Shown: piece after piece, positions 16,433-25,857 of the stretch
How the letters are laid out: every line of letters begins with the position of its first letter
Position numbering within the stretch: the stretch's first letter is position 1
Assembly: GCF_003285015.1 (NCBI RefSeq)
Contig: NZ_QMFB01000035.1
Coordinates: 26,776-90,775, forward strand
Reading direction: 5' to 3'
DNA: 64,000 nt
From: Paenibacillus contaminans
GTDB taxonomy: Bacteria > Bacillota > Bacilli > Paenibacillales > NBRC-103111
Program-made: the position numbers and the translations under genes
Notes under the pieces: model-generated
Told to the model about the DNA's origin: nothing
What the model saw: only the letters and a program-made list of their open reading frames with translations
Database searches by the model: none

Positions 16433-17752
16433 ATGAACCGGACTCGTTCCGAGCAATTGTACAAACAAGCTCTTACTCATATCGTCGGCGGGGTGAACAG
16501 CCCTTCCCGTTCGTTCAAGGCTGTCGGCGGCGGCGCGCCTGTATTCATGAAGCGCGGGCAAGGCGCCTACTTCTGGGATGAAGACGACAACCGGTACATC
16601 GACTACTTGGCGGCTTACGGACCGATCATTTTGGGCCATGCGCATCCGCATGTAACCGAGGCGATATGCCGCGCCGCTTTAAACGGAACGCTGTACGGAA
16701 CGCCCACCGAGCTTGAAATCGAATTTGCGCGTTTGATTAAAGAGGCCGTCCCTTCGCTGGACAAGGTTCGCTTCGTCAACTCCGGTACGGAGGCGGTCAT
16801 GACGACGATCCGCGTAGCCCGGGCTTATACCGGCCGCAGCAAAATCATCAAGTTCGCGGGCTGTTATCACGGCCATTCCGATCTCGTGCTTGTCGCTGCC
16901 GGCTCCGGCCCGTCTACGCTTGGCATTCCGGATAGCGCAGGCATCCCGACGACGATCGCGCACGAGGTCATCACCGTGCCGTTTAACGATATCGAAGCGC
17001 TTAAAGCGGCTCTTGAACGTTGGGGACATGAAACGGCGGCCGTCATGGTCGAGCCGATCGTCGGAAACTTCGGCATGGTGATGCCGAAGCACGGCTATCT
17101 CGAGGAGCTCTGCCGCTTAACCCGCGAATACGGCGCGCTGGTTATTTACGACGAGGTCATCACCGCATTCCGCTTTCATTACGGCGCTGCTCAAACATTT
17201 GCAGGACTGCCGCTTTCCGGCAGCCTGCTGGATGTCGAGCCGGATCTGACGGCGCTCGGCAAAATTATCGGCGGCGGTCTGCCGATCGGCGCCTATGGGG
17301 GCCGCAAAGAAGTGATGGAGCAGGTCGCCCCGCTCGGCCCGGCTTATCAAGCCGGAACGATGGCCGGCAATCCGGCCTCCATCAGCGCAGGCATAGCCTG
17401 CCTGCAGGCGCTTGCGGAGCCGGGCACGTATGCCAAGCTCGACAAGCTGGCAGCGAGCCTAGCATCCGGCATCGGCGAAGCTGCGGCCAGGCATGGCGTA
17501 CCGCTTACGATCAATCGTATCGGCGGCGCCTTCTCCACTCATTTTTGCGATCATCCGGTGACCAACTATGAAGAAGCGCAAGACACGGACGGCGAGCAAT
17601 TCGCGGCTTTCTTCCGCCTCATGCTGGAACAAGGCATCTGCCTCGCCCCATCCAAGTACGAAGCATGGTTCCTGACCATCGCCCATACCGAGCAAGATAT
17701 CGAGAAAACCGTTCAAGCAGCGGAGCTTGCTTTCCGGCAAATGAAAGCTTAG
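16433..17752 (+). CDS. hemL: Glutamate-1-semialdehyde 2,1-aminomutase
   Basis: 439 residues, PLP-dependent class-III aminotransferase fold. It converts glutamate-1-semialdehyde to 5-aminolevulinate, the committed haem precursor. The opening GGVNSPSRSFKAVGG with PVFMKRGQGAYFWDEDDNRYIDYLAAYGPIILGHAHP is diagnostic of the family. The PLP lysine is in LGKIIGGGLPIGAYGG at about residue 277. Start: ATG at 16433 preceded by GAGGAG. It stands alone rather than in a hemAXCDBL operon, which suggests it is the second (GsaB-type) copy that many Bacilli carry; the window cannot confirm that. Confidence 0.9.
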   Translation: MNRTRSEQLYKQALTHIVGGVNSPSRSFKAVGGGAPVFMKRGQGAYFWDEDDNRYIDYLAAYGPIILGHAHPHVTEAICRAALNGTLYGTPTELEIEFARLIKEAVPSLDKVRFVNSGTEAVMTTIRVARAYTGRSKIIKFAGCYHGHSDLVLVAAGSGPSTLGIPDSAGIPTTIAHEVITVPFNDIEALKAALERWGHETAAVMVEPIVGNFGMVMPKHGYLEELCRLTREYGALVIYDEVITAFRFHYGAAQTFAGLPLSGSLLDVEPDLTALGKIIGGGLPIGAYGGRKEVMEQVAPLGPAYQAGTMAGNPASISAGIACLQALAEPGTYAKLDKLAASLASGIGEAAARHGVPLTINRIGGAFSTHFCDHPVTNYEEAQDTDGEQFAAFFRLMLEQGICLAPSKYEAWFLTIAHTEQDIEKTVQAAELAFRQMKA

Positions 17753-17832
17753 CGCTTCGAACCATCCGCCGATAAATCGTATTTATCTGCTATGCGGAAT
17801 GGCCTGGCTTGAAGCGTCCCATTTACCTCAAA

Positions 17833-17872
17833 CCAGCCTCGGAAGCCTCACATGTTCCGAGGCTGGATTTTA
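17833..17872 (+). terminator. Intrinsic terminator of hemL
   Basis: CCAGCCTCGGAA / TTCCGAGGCTGG, a perfect 12-bp stem with a 10-base loop, followed by ATTTTA. Confidence 0.75.
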
Positions 17873-17994
17873 TGGTAGACGCTCAAATTGAATACATCGT
17901 CACCACGCAACAATCCCACCTGCTTGGTATATCAAAAAGAAATGTAATGGTTAGTAACGTTTCAACTCTTAAACCGCAGATTGACAAAGGGTAA

Positions 17995-18200
17995 ACTCGC
18001 AAAATCATCATGCGAAATGGAAAACCTACAGTTACTTTTCGAAAATATCCTTGTTTTGTAGATCTTCATGGAAAACCTACAGCTACTATCATTGAAATTC
18101 CCCAAATATACGGAAATACCCAAAATTACATGGAGCTTTTCCAGCTAAATGCCTTTTTCTCGCCTTTTAGCCGAAATTAGCTGTATGATTTCCCGTTAGC
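17995..18200. repeat. 51-bp-period repeat, locus B1
   Basis: ATGGAAAACCTACAG occurs at 18017 and again at 18068, 51 bp apart. On the opposite strand GGAAATCATACAGC starts at 18193 and GGAAAAGCTCCATG at 18142, again 51 bp apart. The GGAAAA-CATACAG core links these units to locus A. The tract is AT-rich and contains no plausible gene. Confidence 0.65.
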
Positions 18201-18261
18201 CTGAAAAACAATACTATGCCCCAAAGCATATTCTACATCATAGGCATTTTCTCGCTTAGGG

Positions 18262-18530
18262 AATGCCTCGAAGCAGAAATGTCTTCATTGAAGGAAAGGA
18301 TTTGAAGGTAAGAAATGTTCCAATGCAGGAAATGTCTCAAACAACGGTGCTTCGAAAGCAAGAAATGGTTCGACGGCAGGAAGTGTCTCAAGTATGCAGT
18401 GCTCGAAGTAAGAAATACCATAACTGCAGGAAGTGTTTCAGACAGGCAATGCTTCAAGAACAAGAAGTGCCTCAACTGCAGGAAGTGTCTCAAGCAGGCA
18501 ATGTTTCCGAGTTATTAAAACTTTCTTGGC
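18262..18530. repeat. 51-bp-period tandem repeat with 17-bp sub-period, locus B2
   Basis: Five degenerate units share GCAGGAAGTGTCTCA-like cores at about 18273, 18325, 18376, 18426 and 18478 (steps of 52, 51, 50 and 52 bp). Inside the unit a 17-18-bp step is visible: AAGTGTTTCA, AATGCTTCAA and AAGTGCCTCA follow one another. Short frames here give Cys/Lys-rich peptides (CRKCLK repeated), but frames shift between units and no start or ribosome-binding site is convincing. From 18531 to 19060 I see only AT-rich leader DNA before gltB. Confidence 0.7.
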
Positions 18531-18791
18531 TGCGAGTCCTCCTCAAGCTTGTTGCTTACTGCGATGCGCCGCCTTCTCCTTGTATGGCCGCATGTTACAG
18601 CCAACTGCGCTTTTTGTCGAGAAACCGAACATTCCGCTCAAGGACATCTTTACAAAATTCGAACAAAACCCGAACGTTATAACGAATTTGTAATATTCAG
18701 ACGATAGTTTGCACTTATCGTCATTTTATTTGCACTTTCCGACGACTCTAATTTGTCTCTATAAAATAATTATTCAAATATTATGCAGGTT

Positions 18792-18805
18792 AGGTAGCGC
18801 TTTCA
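18792..18805. promoter_or_regulatory. cre-like palindrome upstream of gltB
   Basis: AGGTAGCGCTTTCA, read on the minus strand TGAAAGCGCTACCT, fits most of the CcpA site. It is about 300 bp from the gltB start. Weak candidate. Confidence 0.25.
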
Positions 18806-19096
18806 TAAAGAAAAGTGATCGGTTCGCTATTGTATGAAAACAAAATTCATGCTATTCTATATGTACTTTTAAGCTGTTGTCGAAACGTAGCATACCACTG
18901 AATTTCCATGAAAATCTTCCCTCTTTCCCCCTGCTTTGGGAGCATTCGACCAGTCTCCCGGCTCGATTTCCTTCGAGGCCAAGCGGCAGCTCTTCCATTC
19001 GCAAATGTGACCGCCGAAGACGTCCGCTATACATTATTGTGTATTTTTATTCATTATATATAGGAGGTGAAGGTCAGAAAAACTGACCTGACATCA

Positions 19097-22000
19097 ATGA
19101 ACCAAGCGATGATCAACGAAGGACGCTTTCAACATTTGTTGGAAACGGAACATGATAGCTGCGGGATAATTTGCATAATCGAGAAGAATGGCCACCCTAC
19201 CCGTGATAACATCCAAAAGACGATCGATGCACTTGTAAAGATGGAACATCGTTCGGGTTTCATCGCCGGTGAAGGCGACGGCTGCGGTATTCTGACGGAC
19301 ATACCCCGCGCCCTATGGGAGAAACGCCTTCAGGATGCGGGACTGGACGGCAAGCTGGCTTATGATGCGCGTTTTTCGATCGGCCATATTTTCGTACCGC
19401 GCAAGCTTGCAATCAGCGCTGCCGATATGCAAACGGAAATTCGCTCCATGTTTCAGCAATTCGACATCAATATTTTGTTCGAACAGGAAAACCAGGTCGA
19501 CAGCAGCGTGCTCGGTCCGAACGGCAAAAACGACGAACCCGTATTTTGGCAAATTGCCGCGATCTGCGAAAAGAACGATACGGTCGCAGCCGACCATCTC
19601 TACGAGCTGCACGTCGCCATTGAAGCGCGCTTCAACGTTCATGTCGCTTCGCTCAGCAACACTACAGCCGCTTACAAAGTGCTTGGCGCAGCCAGCATTT
19701 TGCCTAAATATTTCAACGATACGCGCGATCCGCTCTTTACCGCCCAAGTAACGATCGGCCATAACCGATATTCCACGAATACGCTGTCCAGCTTTTTCCG
19801 TGTCCAGCCGTTCTCGCTGCTCGGTCATAACGGCGAAATCAACACCGTCAAAAAAATGCGTTACGAAGCCGACATGATCGGGGTTCCGCTTGTTAACGGC
19901 GGCAGCGACTCGCAGGATATGAACCGCGTGATCGAGACGTTCATTCACCGTTTCGGCATGAGCCTGTTCGAGGCGATGGAGGTCGTATTCCCTCCTATTC
20001 ATAATGAAATGAAATTGTTCCGTCCGGAGCTGCAGGATATGTACGTCTATTTCCGGCAAATTTGGGGACATTATGCGCAAGGGCCTGCAGGTATCGTTTC
20101 GCGTTACGGCAACGAGTGCATTTTCTCTGTGGATGCGCTTGGTCTTCGTCCGGTTTGGATGGTCGAAAGCGAAACGTCGCTATATTTCTCCTCCGAGCAA
20201 GGCGTCATTACGGTCGACGAAATGGTCGCAGAGCCGAAATCGATCGCACCGGGCGAGAAAGTCGGCGTCGTCTTAACGCCGGGCGAGCACGTTCAGGTCG
20301 TTCCGTATTATGAGGTACAAACGCTCGTGCACGAACGCTCCAGCGCCCGAATCGACTACACGGGTCTGCGCAAGCATCTGGGCTACAACGAGAGCGGCAT
20401 CCAGGCTGCCCCGAACGCGGCGCCGGAAGTGACCGATTCCGTATACAGCGCATTCGGCTGGGACCGCGACGGTATTCAAATGATCGAATCGACGGCCGAA
20501 ACCGGCGCCGAGCCGATTCGCTCGCTTGGTCATGACAGCCCGCATGCCGCATTAAACTGGGAGCGCAACAATATTCCCGACTTTATTAAAGAGAGCGTCG
20601 CCGTCGTCACCAACCCTGCGATCGACCGCGACCGTGAAATGGAGCATTTCTCCACCCGCATCGTAGTCGGCGCGCGCCCGACCGTTTACGGCGCAGTTGG
20701 CGGCAGTCCGACTATCGAGCTGCTCTACCCGCTTATTCTTGAAGGCGACAACGGCATCGACAGCGAAAAAGAGCTTCATCATCTATCGCTCGAGCAGCTG
20801 CTTGCCCTGTTCCGTGCCGAAGGCGAGCAAGCCATCGCCACCTTGTCGTTAACATTCGCCAAAGGCGCATCGCTTAAAGACTCGCTCGATGCACTCGCCG
20901 CCCAAGCCGTTCAAGCCGTGCAAAATGGCGCGAGGCTGCTCGTCCTCGACGACGCGGACGCTCATCGGAACGACCGCTTGTGGATGGATCCGCATCTTGC
21001 CGTGTCGAAAGTGGACATCGCGCTGCGCGCGGAGAAGCTCGGCAGCGGCGATAACCTTCGCCGTCACGCTTCAATCGTGCTGCGCTCGGCGGCGATCCGC
21101 AATCTTCACGACATTGCCGTCGCCTGCGGCCTTGGCGCCGACATTCTGTCGCCTTACGTGCTGTTCGCCACCGCTTCCGCGAAGAACAGCGCTCCAGCTG
21201 CGCGCAAAGTGTTTACAGCGCTCAGCAAAGGCTTGGAAAAAGTCATTTCCACTATAGGTACGCACGAGCTGCGCGGCTACACCCGCTTCTACTCGTCGAT
21301 CGGCTTGAAGCCGGAGCTTGCCGAAGTGCTTGATATCGTAAACTATTTAGGCAGCGAAAAAGCGGGAACCGGCTTTGCCGATCTCGAAGCCGACGCCGAA
21401 GCCCGTTTCAACGACTTTGCGAATCCGAAAGCCAAAGCGGCGAAAAACTTCCGCTTTTTCCAAAGAATGTGGAAAGCGCTCGGCGACGCCGCTGCGGGTA
21501 CGGTTCCTTACAGCGAGTATCGCGACAAGCTGCGTGAGGAAGAGCAGCGCAATCCGATTTCGATCCGTCATATCGCCGGCATCAATTTCGAGAAGGCGCT
21601 GGCCGAAGGCCGCAAGCCGCTCGATCCGTCCGAAGTCGATATTTCGATCGGCGGCCATGATCTGCCGATGCTTATTTCGTCGATGTCGTTCGGCTCGCAG
21701 AACGAAACCGCGTTCCGCGCCTATGCCGAAGCAGGCGAGCGTCTGAACATGGTTACGATGAACGGCGAGGGCGGGGAAATCAAAGACATGCTCGGCCGCT
21801 ACAAGCGGACTCGCGGCGCTCAGGTCGCTTCCGGACGCTTCGGCGTCAATGTCGAGCTTGCCAATGCCGTCGCATTCCTGGAGATCAAAATCGGTCAAGG
21901 CGCGAAGCCGGGCGAAGGCGGTCACCTGCCGGGCTCGAAGGTAACGGCCAAAATCGCCGCCGCACGTAACGCGACGATCGGCTCCGACCTGATTTCGCCT

Positions 22001-23656
22001 TCGAACAACCATGATATTTATTCGATCGAGGATTTGGCGCAAATCATTTCCGAGCTGAAGGAAGCAAGCGGTCGGAAAGCTAAAATCATCGTCAAAATTC
22101 CGATTGTACCGGGTATCGGCACCATCGCAGTCGGTGTCGCCAAAGCCGGCGCGGACGTCATCACCCTGTCCGGTTTCGATGGCGGCACAGGCGCGGCCCG
22201 TATCCATTCGATCACACACGTCGGCCTGCCAACGGAGATCGGAACGAAGCTGGCGCACGTGGCCTTGATTGAAGCAGGACTGCGGCATAAAGTCGAGCTA
22301 TGGTCGGACGGCGGTCTCAAATCCGGCGCCGATGTCGTCAAGATGGTCTTGATGGGCGCAAACCGCTGCGGCTTCGGCAGCATCGCGATGCAGTCCATCG
22401 GCTGTACGACTTGCCGCGGCTGTCATCTCGACACCTGCCACGTCGGTATCGCCACGCAGATCGACTCGCTCGGCGAAGCCGAGGAGAAAGGACTGCGCCG
22501 TTTCGTGCCGCGTGTCTACGACACGGCTGTAGAAAGCTTGATCCGCCTGTTCGGCGGCATCGGCGAGGAAGTGCGCGAAATCGTCGCGCAGCTCGGCTAC
22601 AAGAGCCTGCAGGAGCTGGTCGGACGTTCAGACCTGCTGCAGCAAATTGCGAAGCTCGATAAAATCGATCTGAGCGACATCCTTCGTCCGGCTCCGCTGC
22701 AATTCGTTTCCCGCGAACAAGCGAACTCGGAAGCGGCGGTCGCGGCAGCAGAGGTATCCTCAGATATCCGTATTGCTGCAGGGGCCGAAGGCCAAGCGAT
22801 GTTCCCGGATGCGCTCGAATTCGACGCGCCTGTGGAACGCAGATGGTCCGGAATCGACGCCGAAACGCGCATTCTCGGAAGCCGTTTCTCCAGCCATCGC
22901 GTCAGAGACCGGTTCGACGGCAGCTTCGACAGCTTGCCTCCGGTCAAGCTCGAGCTTGTGGACGGCTCCGTGCCGGGTAACGGCCTCGGCGCGTTCAACG
23001 CACGCGGCGTCAACATTACCGTTCAAGGCGGCGCTGAGGACGGCGTAGGCAAAATGGCGAACGGCGGTAAAGTCGCCATCTTGAAATCGCAAGGCAAAAA
23101 CCAAGCGTTGATCAACGGCTCGGTCGGCAAATCGTTCGGCTACGGAGCGCAAAGAGGCTTGTTCCTTATTCAAGGCAACGCCGATACGCGGGCTTGTATC
23201 CGGTTCTCGGGCGCAGATGTCGTATTCGGCGGAGAAATTACTTCTCCTCTGCGCGACGAGCTCGGCGGTATCGCCAGCCGTGCGAACCTGAAAGGCTTCG
23301 CCTTCGAATATATGACTAACGGCCGTGCGGTCGTTCTCGGCGACCCGGGTCCATGGATTTGCGCGGGCATGACCGGCGGCGTGATCTACCAGCGCCTGAA
23401 TCCCGAGATGGGGTTGGACGAAGCGGCGATTCAGCGCCGTGTCGCCAAAGGCGCGAAGGTAAAGGTGGAAGCGATCGGCCAGCAAAGCCGCAAAGATTTG
23501 AACGAGCTGCTCGGCGCTTACCGCGATGAGCTTGCCGCTTCCGGCCAAGCCGATACGGCGGCGAAGGTTCAAACGCTGCTCGATAACTTGGACACTAGCT
23601 TCGTGCGCATCGCGCCGGTCGGTTTGCAAGCCGATCAATCGGTTGCGACGGAGTAA
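19097..23656 (+). CDS. gltB: Glutamate synthase (NADPH/ferredoxin-type), large subunit
   Basis: About 1,519 residues. It transfers the amide nitrogen of glutamine to 2-oxoglutarate. Domains in order: class-II amidotransferase starting at the catalytic cysteine in EHDSCGII after a short propeptide; the central domain; the FMN-binding synthase barrel (GGEGGEIKDMLGRYKRTRGAQ, GEGGHLPGSKV, GGTGAARIHSITHVGLPTEIG); the 3Fe-4S motif CTTCRGCHLDTCHVG; and the GXGXG C-terminal domain (GGKVAILKSQGKNQALINGSVG). The start is uncertain. GGAGGTG lies at 19063-19069, so the GTG at 19067 is inside it, whereas the ATG at 19097 is far from it; I chose 19097. No small subunit gene (gltD) follows. The next gene is on the other strand. 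Confidence 0.93.
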   Translation: MNQAMINEGRFQHLLETEHDSCGIICIIEKNGHPTRDNIQKTIDALVKMEHRSGFIAGEGDGCGILTDIPRALWEKRLQDAGLDGKLAYDARFSIGHIFVPRKLAISAADMQTEIRSMFQQFDINILFEQENQVDSSVLGPNGKNDEPVFWQIAAICEKNDTVAADHLYELHVAIEARFNVHVASLSNTTAAYKVLGAASILPKYFNDTRDPLFTAQVTIGHNRYSTNTLSSFFRVQPFSLLGHNGEINTVKKMRYEADMIGVPLVNGGSDSQDMNRVIETFIHRFGMSLFEAMEVVFPPIHNEMKLFRPELQDMYVYFRQIWGHYAQGPAGIVSRYGNECIFSVDALGLRPVWMVESETSLYFSSEQGVITVDEMVAEPKSIAPGEKVGVVLTPGEHVQVVPYYEVQTLVHERSSARIDYTGLRKHLGYNESGIQAAPNAAPEVTDSVYSAFGWDRDGIQMIESTAETGAEPIRSLGHDSPHAALNWERNNIPDFIKESVAVVTNPAIDRDREMEHFSTRIVVGARPTVYGAVGGSPTIELLYPLILEGDNGIDSEKELHHLSLEQLLALFRAEGEQAIATLSLTFAKGASLKDSLDALAAQAVQAVQNGARLLVLDDADAHRNDRLWMDPHLAVSKVDIALRAEKLGSGDNLRRHASIVLRSAAIRNLHDIAVACGLGADILSPYVLFATASAKNSAPAARKVFTALSKGLEKVISTIGTHELRGYTRFYSSIGLKPELAEVLDIVNYLGSEKAGTGFADLEADAEARFNDFANPKAKAAKNFRFFQRMWKALGDAAAGTVPYSEYRDKLREEEQRNPISIRHIAGINFEKALAEGRKPLDPSEVDISIGGHDLPMLISSMSFGSQNETAFRAYAEAGERLNMVTMNGEGGEIKDMLGRYKRTRGAQVASGRFGVNVELANAVAFLEIKIGQGAKPGEGGHLPGSKVTAKIAAARNATIGSDLISPSNNHDIYSIEDLAQIISELKEASGRKAKIIVKIPIVPGIGTIAVGVAKAGADVITLSGFDGGTGAARIHSITHVGLPTEIGTKLAHVALIEAGLRHKVELWSDGGLKSGADVVKMVLMGANRCGFGSIAMQSIGCTTCRGCHLDTCHVGIATQIDSLGEAEEKGLRRFVPRVYDTAVESLIRLFGGIGEEVREIVAQLGYKSLQELVGRSDLLQQIAKLDKIDLSDILRPAPLQFVSREQANSEAAVAAAEVSSDIRIAAGAEGQAMFPDALEFDAPVERRWSGIDAETRILGSRFSSHRVRDRFDGSFDSLPPVKLELVDGSVPGNGLGAFNARGVNITVQGGAEDGVGKMANGGKVAILKSQGKNQALINGSVGKSFGYGAQRGLFLIQGNADTRACIRFSGADVVFGGEITSPLRDELGGIASRANLKGFAFEYMTNGRAVVLGDPGPWICAGMTGGVIYQRLNPEMGLDEAAIQRRVAKGAKVKVEAIGQQSRKDLNELLGAYRDELAASGQADTAAKVQTLLDNLDTSFVRIAPVGLQADQSVATE

Positions 23657-23664
23657 TAGCAGCA

Positions 23665-23727
23665 CAAAAAACCCCCTTCAAGCAGGCTTCGAGTTTTCTC
23701 TCGAAAGCCAAGCTTGAAGGGGTTTTG
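23665..23727 (+). terminator. Intrinsic terminator of gltB
   Basis: CCCCTTCAAGC / GCTTGAAGGGG outer stem with a second inner stem GGCTT-CGAG / CTCGAAAGCC, followed by TTTT. Confidence 0.85.
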
Positions 23728-23838
23728 TCATGCAGCTTTCCAAAATCAGTTCAAATTTCGTTTCGGTATGTGATTTACTTCCCTTTCAGTGTTGCTTCAC
23801 GTGTAGCTTGAGGTCATTGAGACAGCCCCTTCGCCTGC

Positions 23839-25725
23839 CTAGCTCGGCGTAATGGAAAACGTCCCGCCGTTCGTTCGATTGCCTGCCCCGAAAACGGTCA
23901 ATGTGTTCGAATCTTTGATCCCGTTCGCGGTTCCGCCTTGGTAGCAGTCGTTGTTCGTTACAAAGTTGGCATTGCCGGCACCGCTCAGGAAAATGCCGTT
24001 TGCCGGCTTGTTCGTCAGATCCCCTTTGCGGCAAATGTTGTTCATTACGGAAGAATTCGTACAGGCGTTCAGCACGATATTGCTGTAAGTCGCGTTCGTA
24101 AGCAGCCCGTTGCTTGTACAGTAATTGTCGGACGCTGAGTAATTGGCGCCGCCGTTGATCGAAATACCGTCTTTGTTGTTCCGTTCGACGATATTCCCTC
24201 TAAACATAATATCGCTGGAGCTGACGGAGGCGTAAATCCCCGTCCCGTTAAGGCTTACCTTATTATCCGACACCCTCGTATGCGTGGCTGAGGATAAGTA
24301 GAGCCCGACGCTCGCATTGTTATGGATATGATTGCCCGACACTTGATTGTAGGAAGTAGCGATGATCATTCCCCATGTCGTATTCGACTCTAAGGTATTA
24401 TTCGCTATCGTATTATGATCGCCGCTTCTGATCGACAGATAGGAAGCGGAAGCGCCGACGTAAATGCCTACACTATTACCGGTACAAGTATTTTCGGAAA
24501 CGGTCATATAGTTGCAATTCAACACCATGATCGCGTTGCTTGCCGTATGGCCGGTAAACGTGTTGCCGATAATTGAACCGTATGCGTTCAAAAAGGTGGA
24601 AACACCTCTGCCGCCATTACCGGCGAACGTGCAGTTGCTAATATTAAACTGCGAAGTCGCTTTGTTCAACTGGATGCCGTCACCCGCATTGTTCACGAAT
24701 TCGCATCCGACAATTTTAATATTTTTGTTCGTCATGTCGAGCTCGACTTCAAAATCAATCCCGGCTTGCGGCAGCGTACCGTTCGTATTTCGAAAACTGC
24801 TCCCGCCAACGTACAGACCGTCTACCGCGAGACAGCTCATCCCTTGCCGGCGGTTGTTGTCGCATGTAAGGCCGATGATTTTAATATTCGATGAGGGGGC
24901 GGTTGTTGCGATTCCCCGGCTAATAAACACGCCGTCACCCCAACAATTTTTGACAATGATATTTTCGATCGTTACGTTTTTCGCCCCGTTCAGGCAAATC
25001 CCGTAGCCCCATTCTCCCCCCGTGCCCGTATGCGTAGCGCGGTCTCCTTCAATCGTACCGCCGCTTATTCTCACGTTGCTCCGGTCTTGCACACGCAAGA
25101 TCGTGTAGTTATCCAAAGAATTGGTCACGATCCGGATGACGGCTTTTGGCGATAACTGCAAATGCGTGTTGTCCGGGATGTCCAGTCCGCGGTTCGGGGT
25201 GTCGCGTCTGGCCGATGATACGACTCCGTCGACGATGTAAGTTCCGTCAGGAACAAACACCGTCCCTGCTCCTGCGTACAGGGCGACCTGCATCGCTGCG
25301 GTATCGTCCGTAATGCCGTCGCCTTTGGCATCGAACCACCTCACATTGACGAATTCCCCGTCCGTCATCCGTTTGAAGCGCGCTCCGGATGTCGATACGA
25401 CAACCGTCCCCGTATTATCCGCCGAGGACATGTCCGAAGAATCGTAGTGAAAATACCCTTCTTTTCCGCTATCCGTAACGAAATAGATGGTCAGCGGGTC
25501 CGGTGCGGACGTCAATCGTAAATCCGCAAGCGTCAACGTTTCCACGCCGCCTGCCGCTGCCTGCGCAACGCCCGTCATCCCTTGAAAAGGCAGCAAACTG
25601 CCTGCGGATAATGCCGCACCCGCCGCACCTAGAGATAATAACAGTTTTCGCCTGCTCATCGGTTCATTCCGGGTCGGTAAAACGCTTTCATTTTCGTTTG
25701 CAGCAACGAATTTTGCTTTTCCCAT
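23839..25725 (-). CDS. Tat-exported right-handed beta-helix protein (pectate-lyase superfamily)
   Basis: 628 residues. It opens with a cytosolic lead, then the twin-arginine signal SRRKLLLSLGAAGAALSAG ending near AQAAAGG, so it should be exported folded through Tat. From about residue 105 comes the pectate-lyase-3 entry motif VRWFDAKGDGITDDTAAMQ and VFVPDGTYIVDG. Then a long series of beta-helix coils follows (NNAGDGIQLNKATSQFNISNC, NSVGIYVGASASYLSIRSG and similar), about 20 turns. Such proteins bind or cleave polysaccharides; I cannot place the catalytic residues. Start: ATG with GAGGAGG 9 bp upstream. It is the last gene of the sugar-utilisation cluster on this strand. Confidence 0.82.
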   Translation of the reverse strand: MGKAKFVAANENESVLPTRNEPMSRRKLLLSLGAAGAALSAGSLLPFQGMTGVAQAAAGGVETLTLADLRLTSAPDPLTIYFVTDSGKEGYFHYDSSDMSSADNTGTVVVSTSGARFKRMTDGEFVNVRWFDAKGDGITDDTAAMQVALYAGAGTVFVPDGTYIVDGVVSSARRDTPNRGLDIPDNTHLQLSPKAVIRIVTNSLDNYTILRVQDRSNVRISGGTIEGDRATHTGTGGEWGYGICLNGAKNVTIENIIVKNCWGDGVFISRGIATTAPSSNIKIIGLTCDNNRRQGMSCLAVDGLYVGGSSFRNTNGTLPQAGIDFEVELDMTNKNIKIVGCEFVNNAGDGIQLNKATSQFNISNCTFAGNGGRGVSTFLNAYGSIIGNTFTGHTASNAIMVLNCNYMTVSENTCTGNSVGIYVGASASYLSIRSGDHNTIANNTLESNTTWGMIIATSYNQVSGNHIHNNASVGLYLSSATHTRVSDNKVSLNGTGIYASVSSSDIMFRGNIVERNNKDGISINGGANYSASDNYCTSNGLLTNATYSNIVLNACTNSSVMNNICRKGDLTNKPANGIFLSGAGNANFVTNNDCYQGGTANGIKDSNTLTVFGAGNRTNGGTFSITPS

Positions 25726-25770
25726 TTCTCGTTCCTCCTCAAATTAATGCGATATAGAGATGATAATAAC

Positions 25771-25823
25771 GGGGGTTGTCTCGAAAAGTCCCTAAGGACT
25801 TTCGAGACAACTCCCTAAAAATA
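25771..25823. terminator. Terminator hairpin after the SLH gene
   Basis: GTTGTCTCGAAA-GTCC / GGAC-TTTCGAGACAAC stem, between the SLH gene stop and the beta-helix gene. It is strong as a hairpin with modest T-runs, so the beta-helix gene probably has its own promoter or depends on read-through. Confidence 0.6.
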
Positions 25824-25857
25824 TACTTTTTTTACCATGATCGTAAGCCGGTTACGC

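Noticed and set aside
18233..18520. Zinc-finger-like short proteins (CRKCLK repeats) in both strands of locus B2
   Set aside because: The repeats are a by-product of the 51-bp unit; frames shift between units and no start site is supported.
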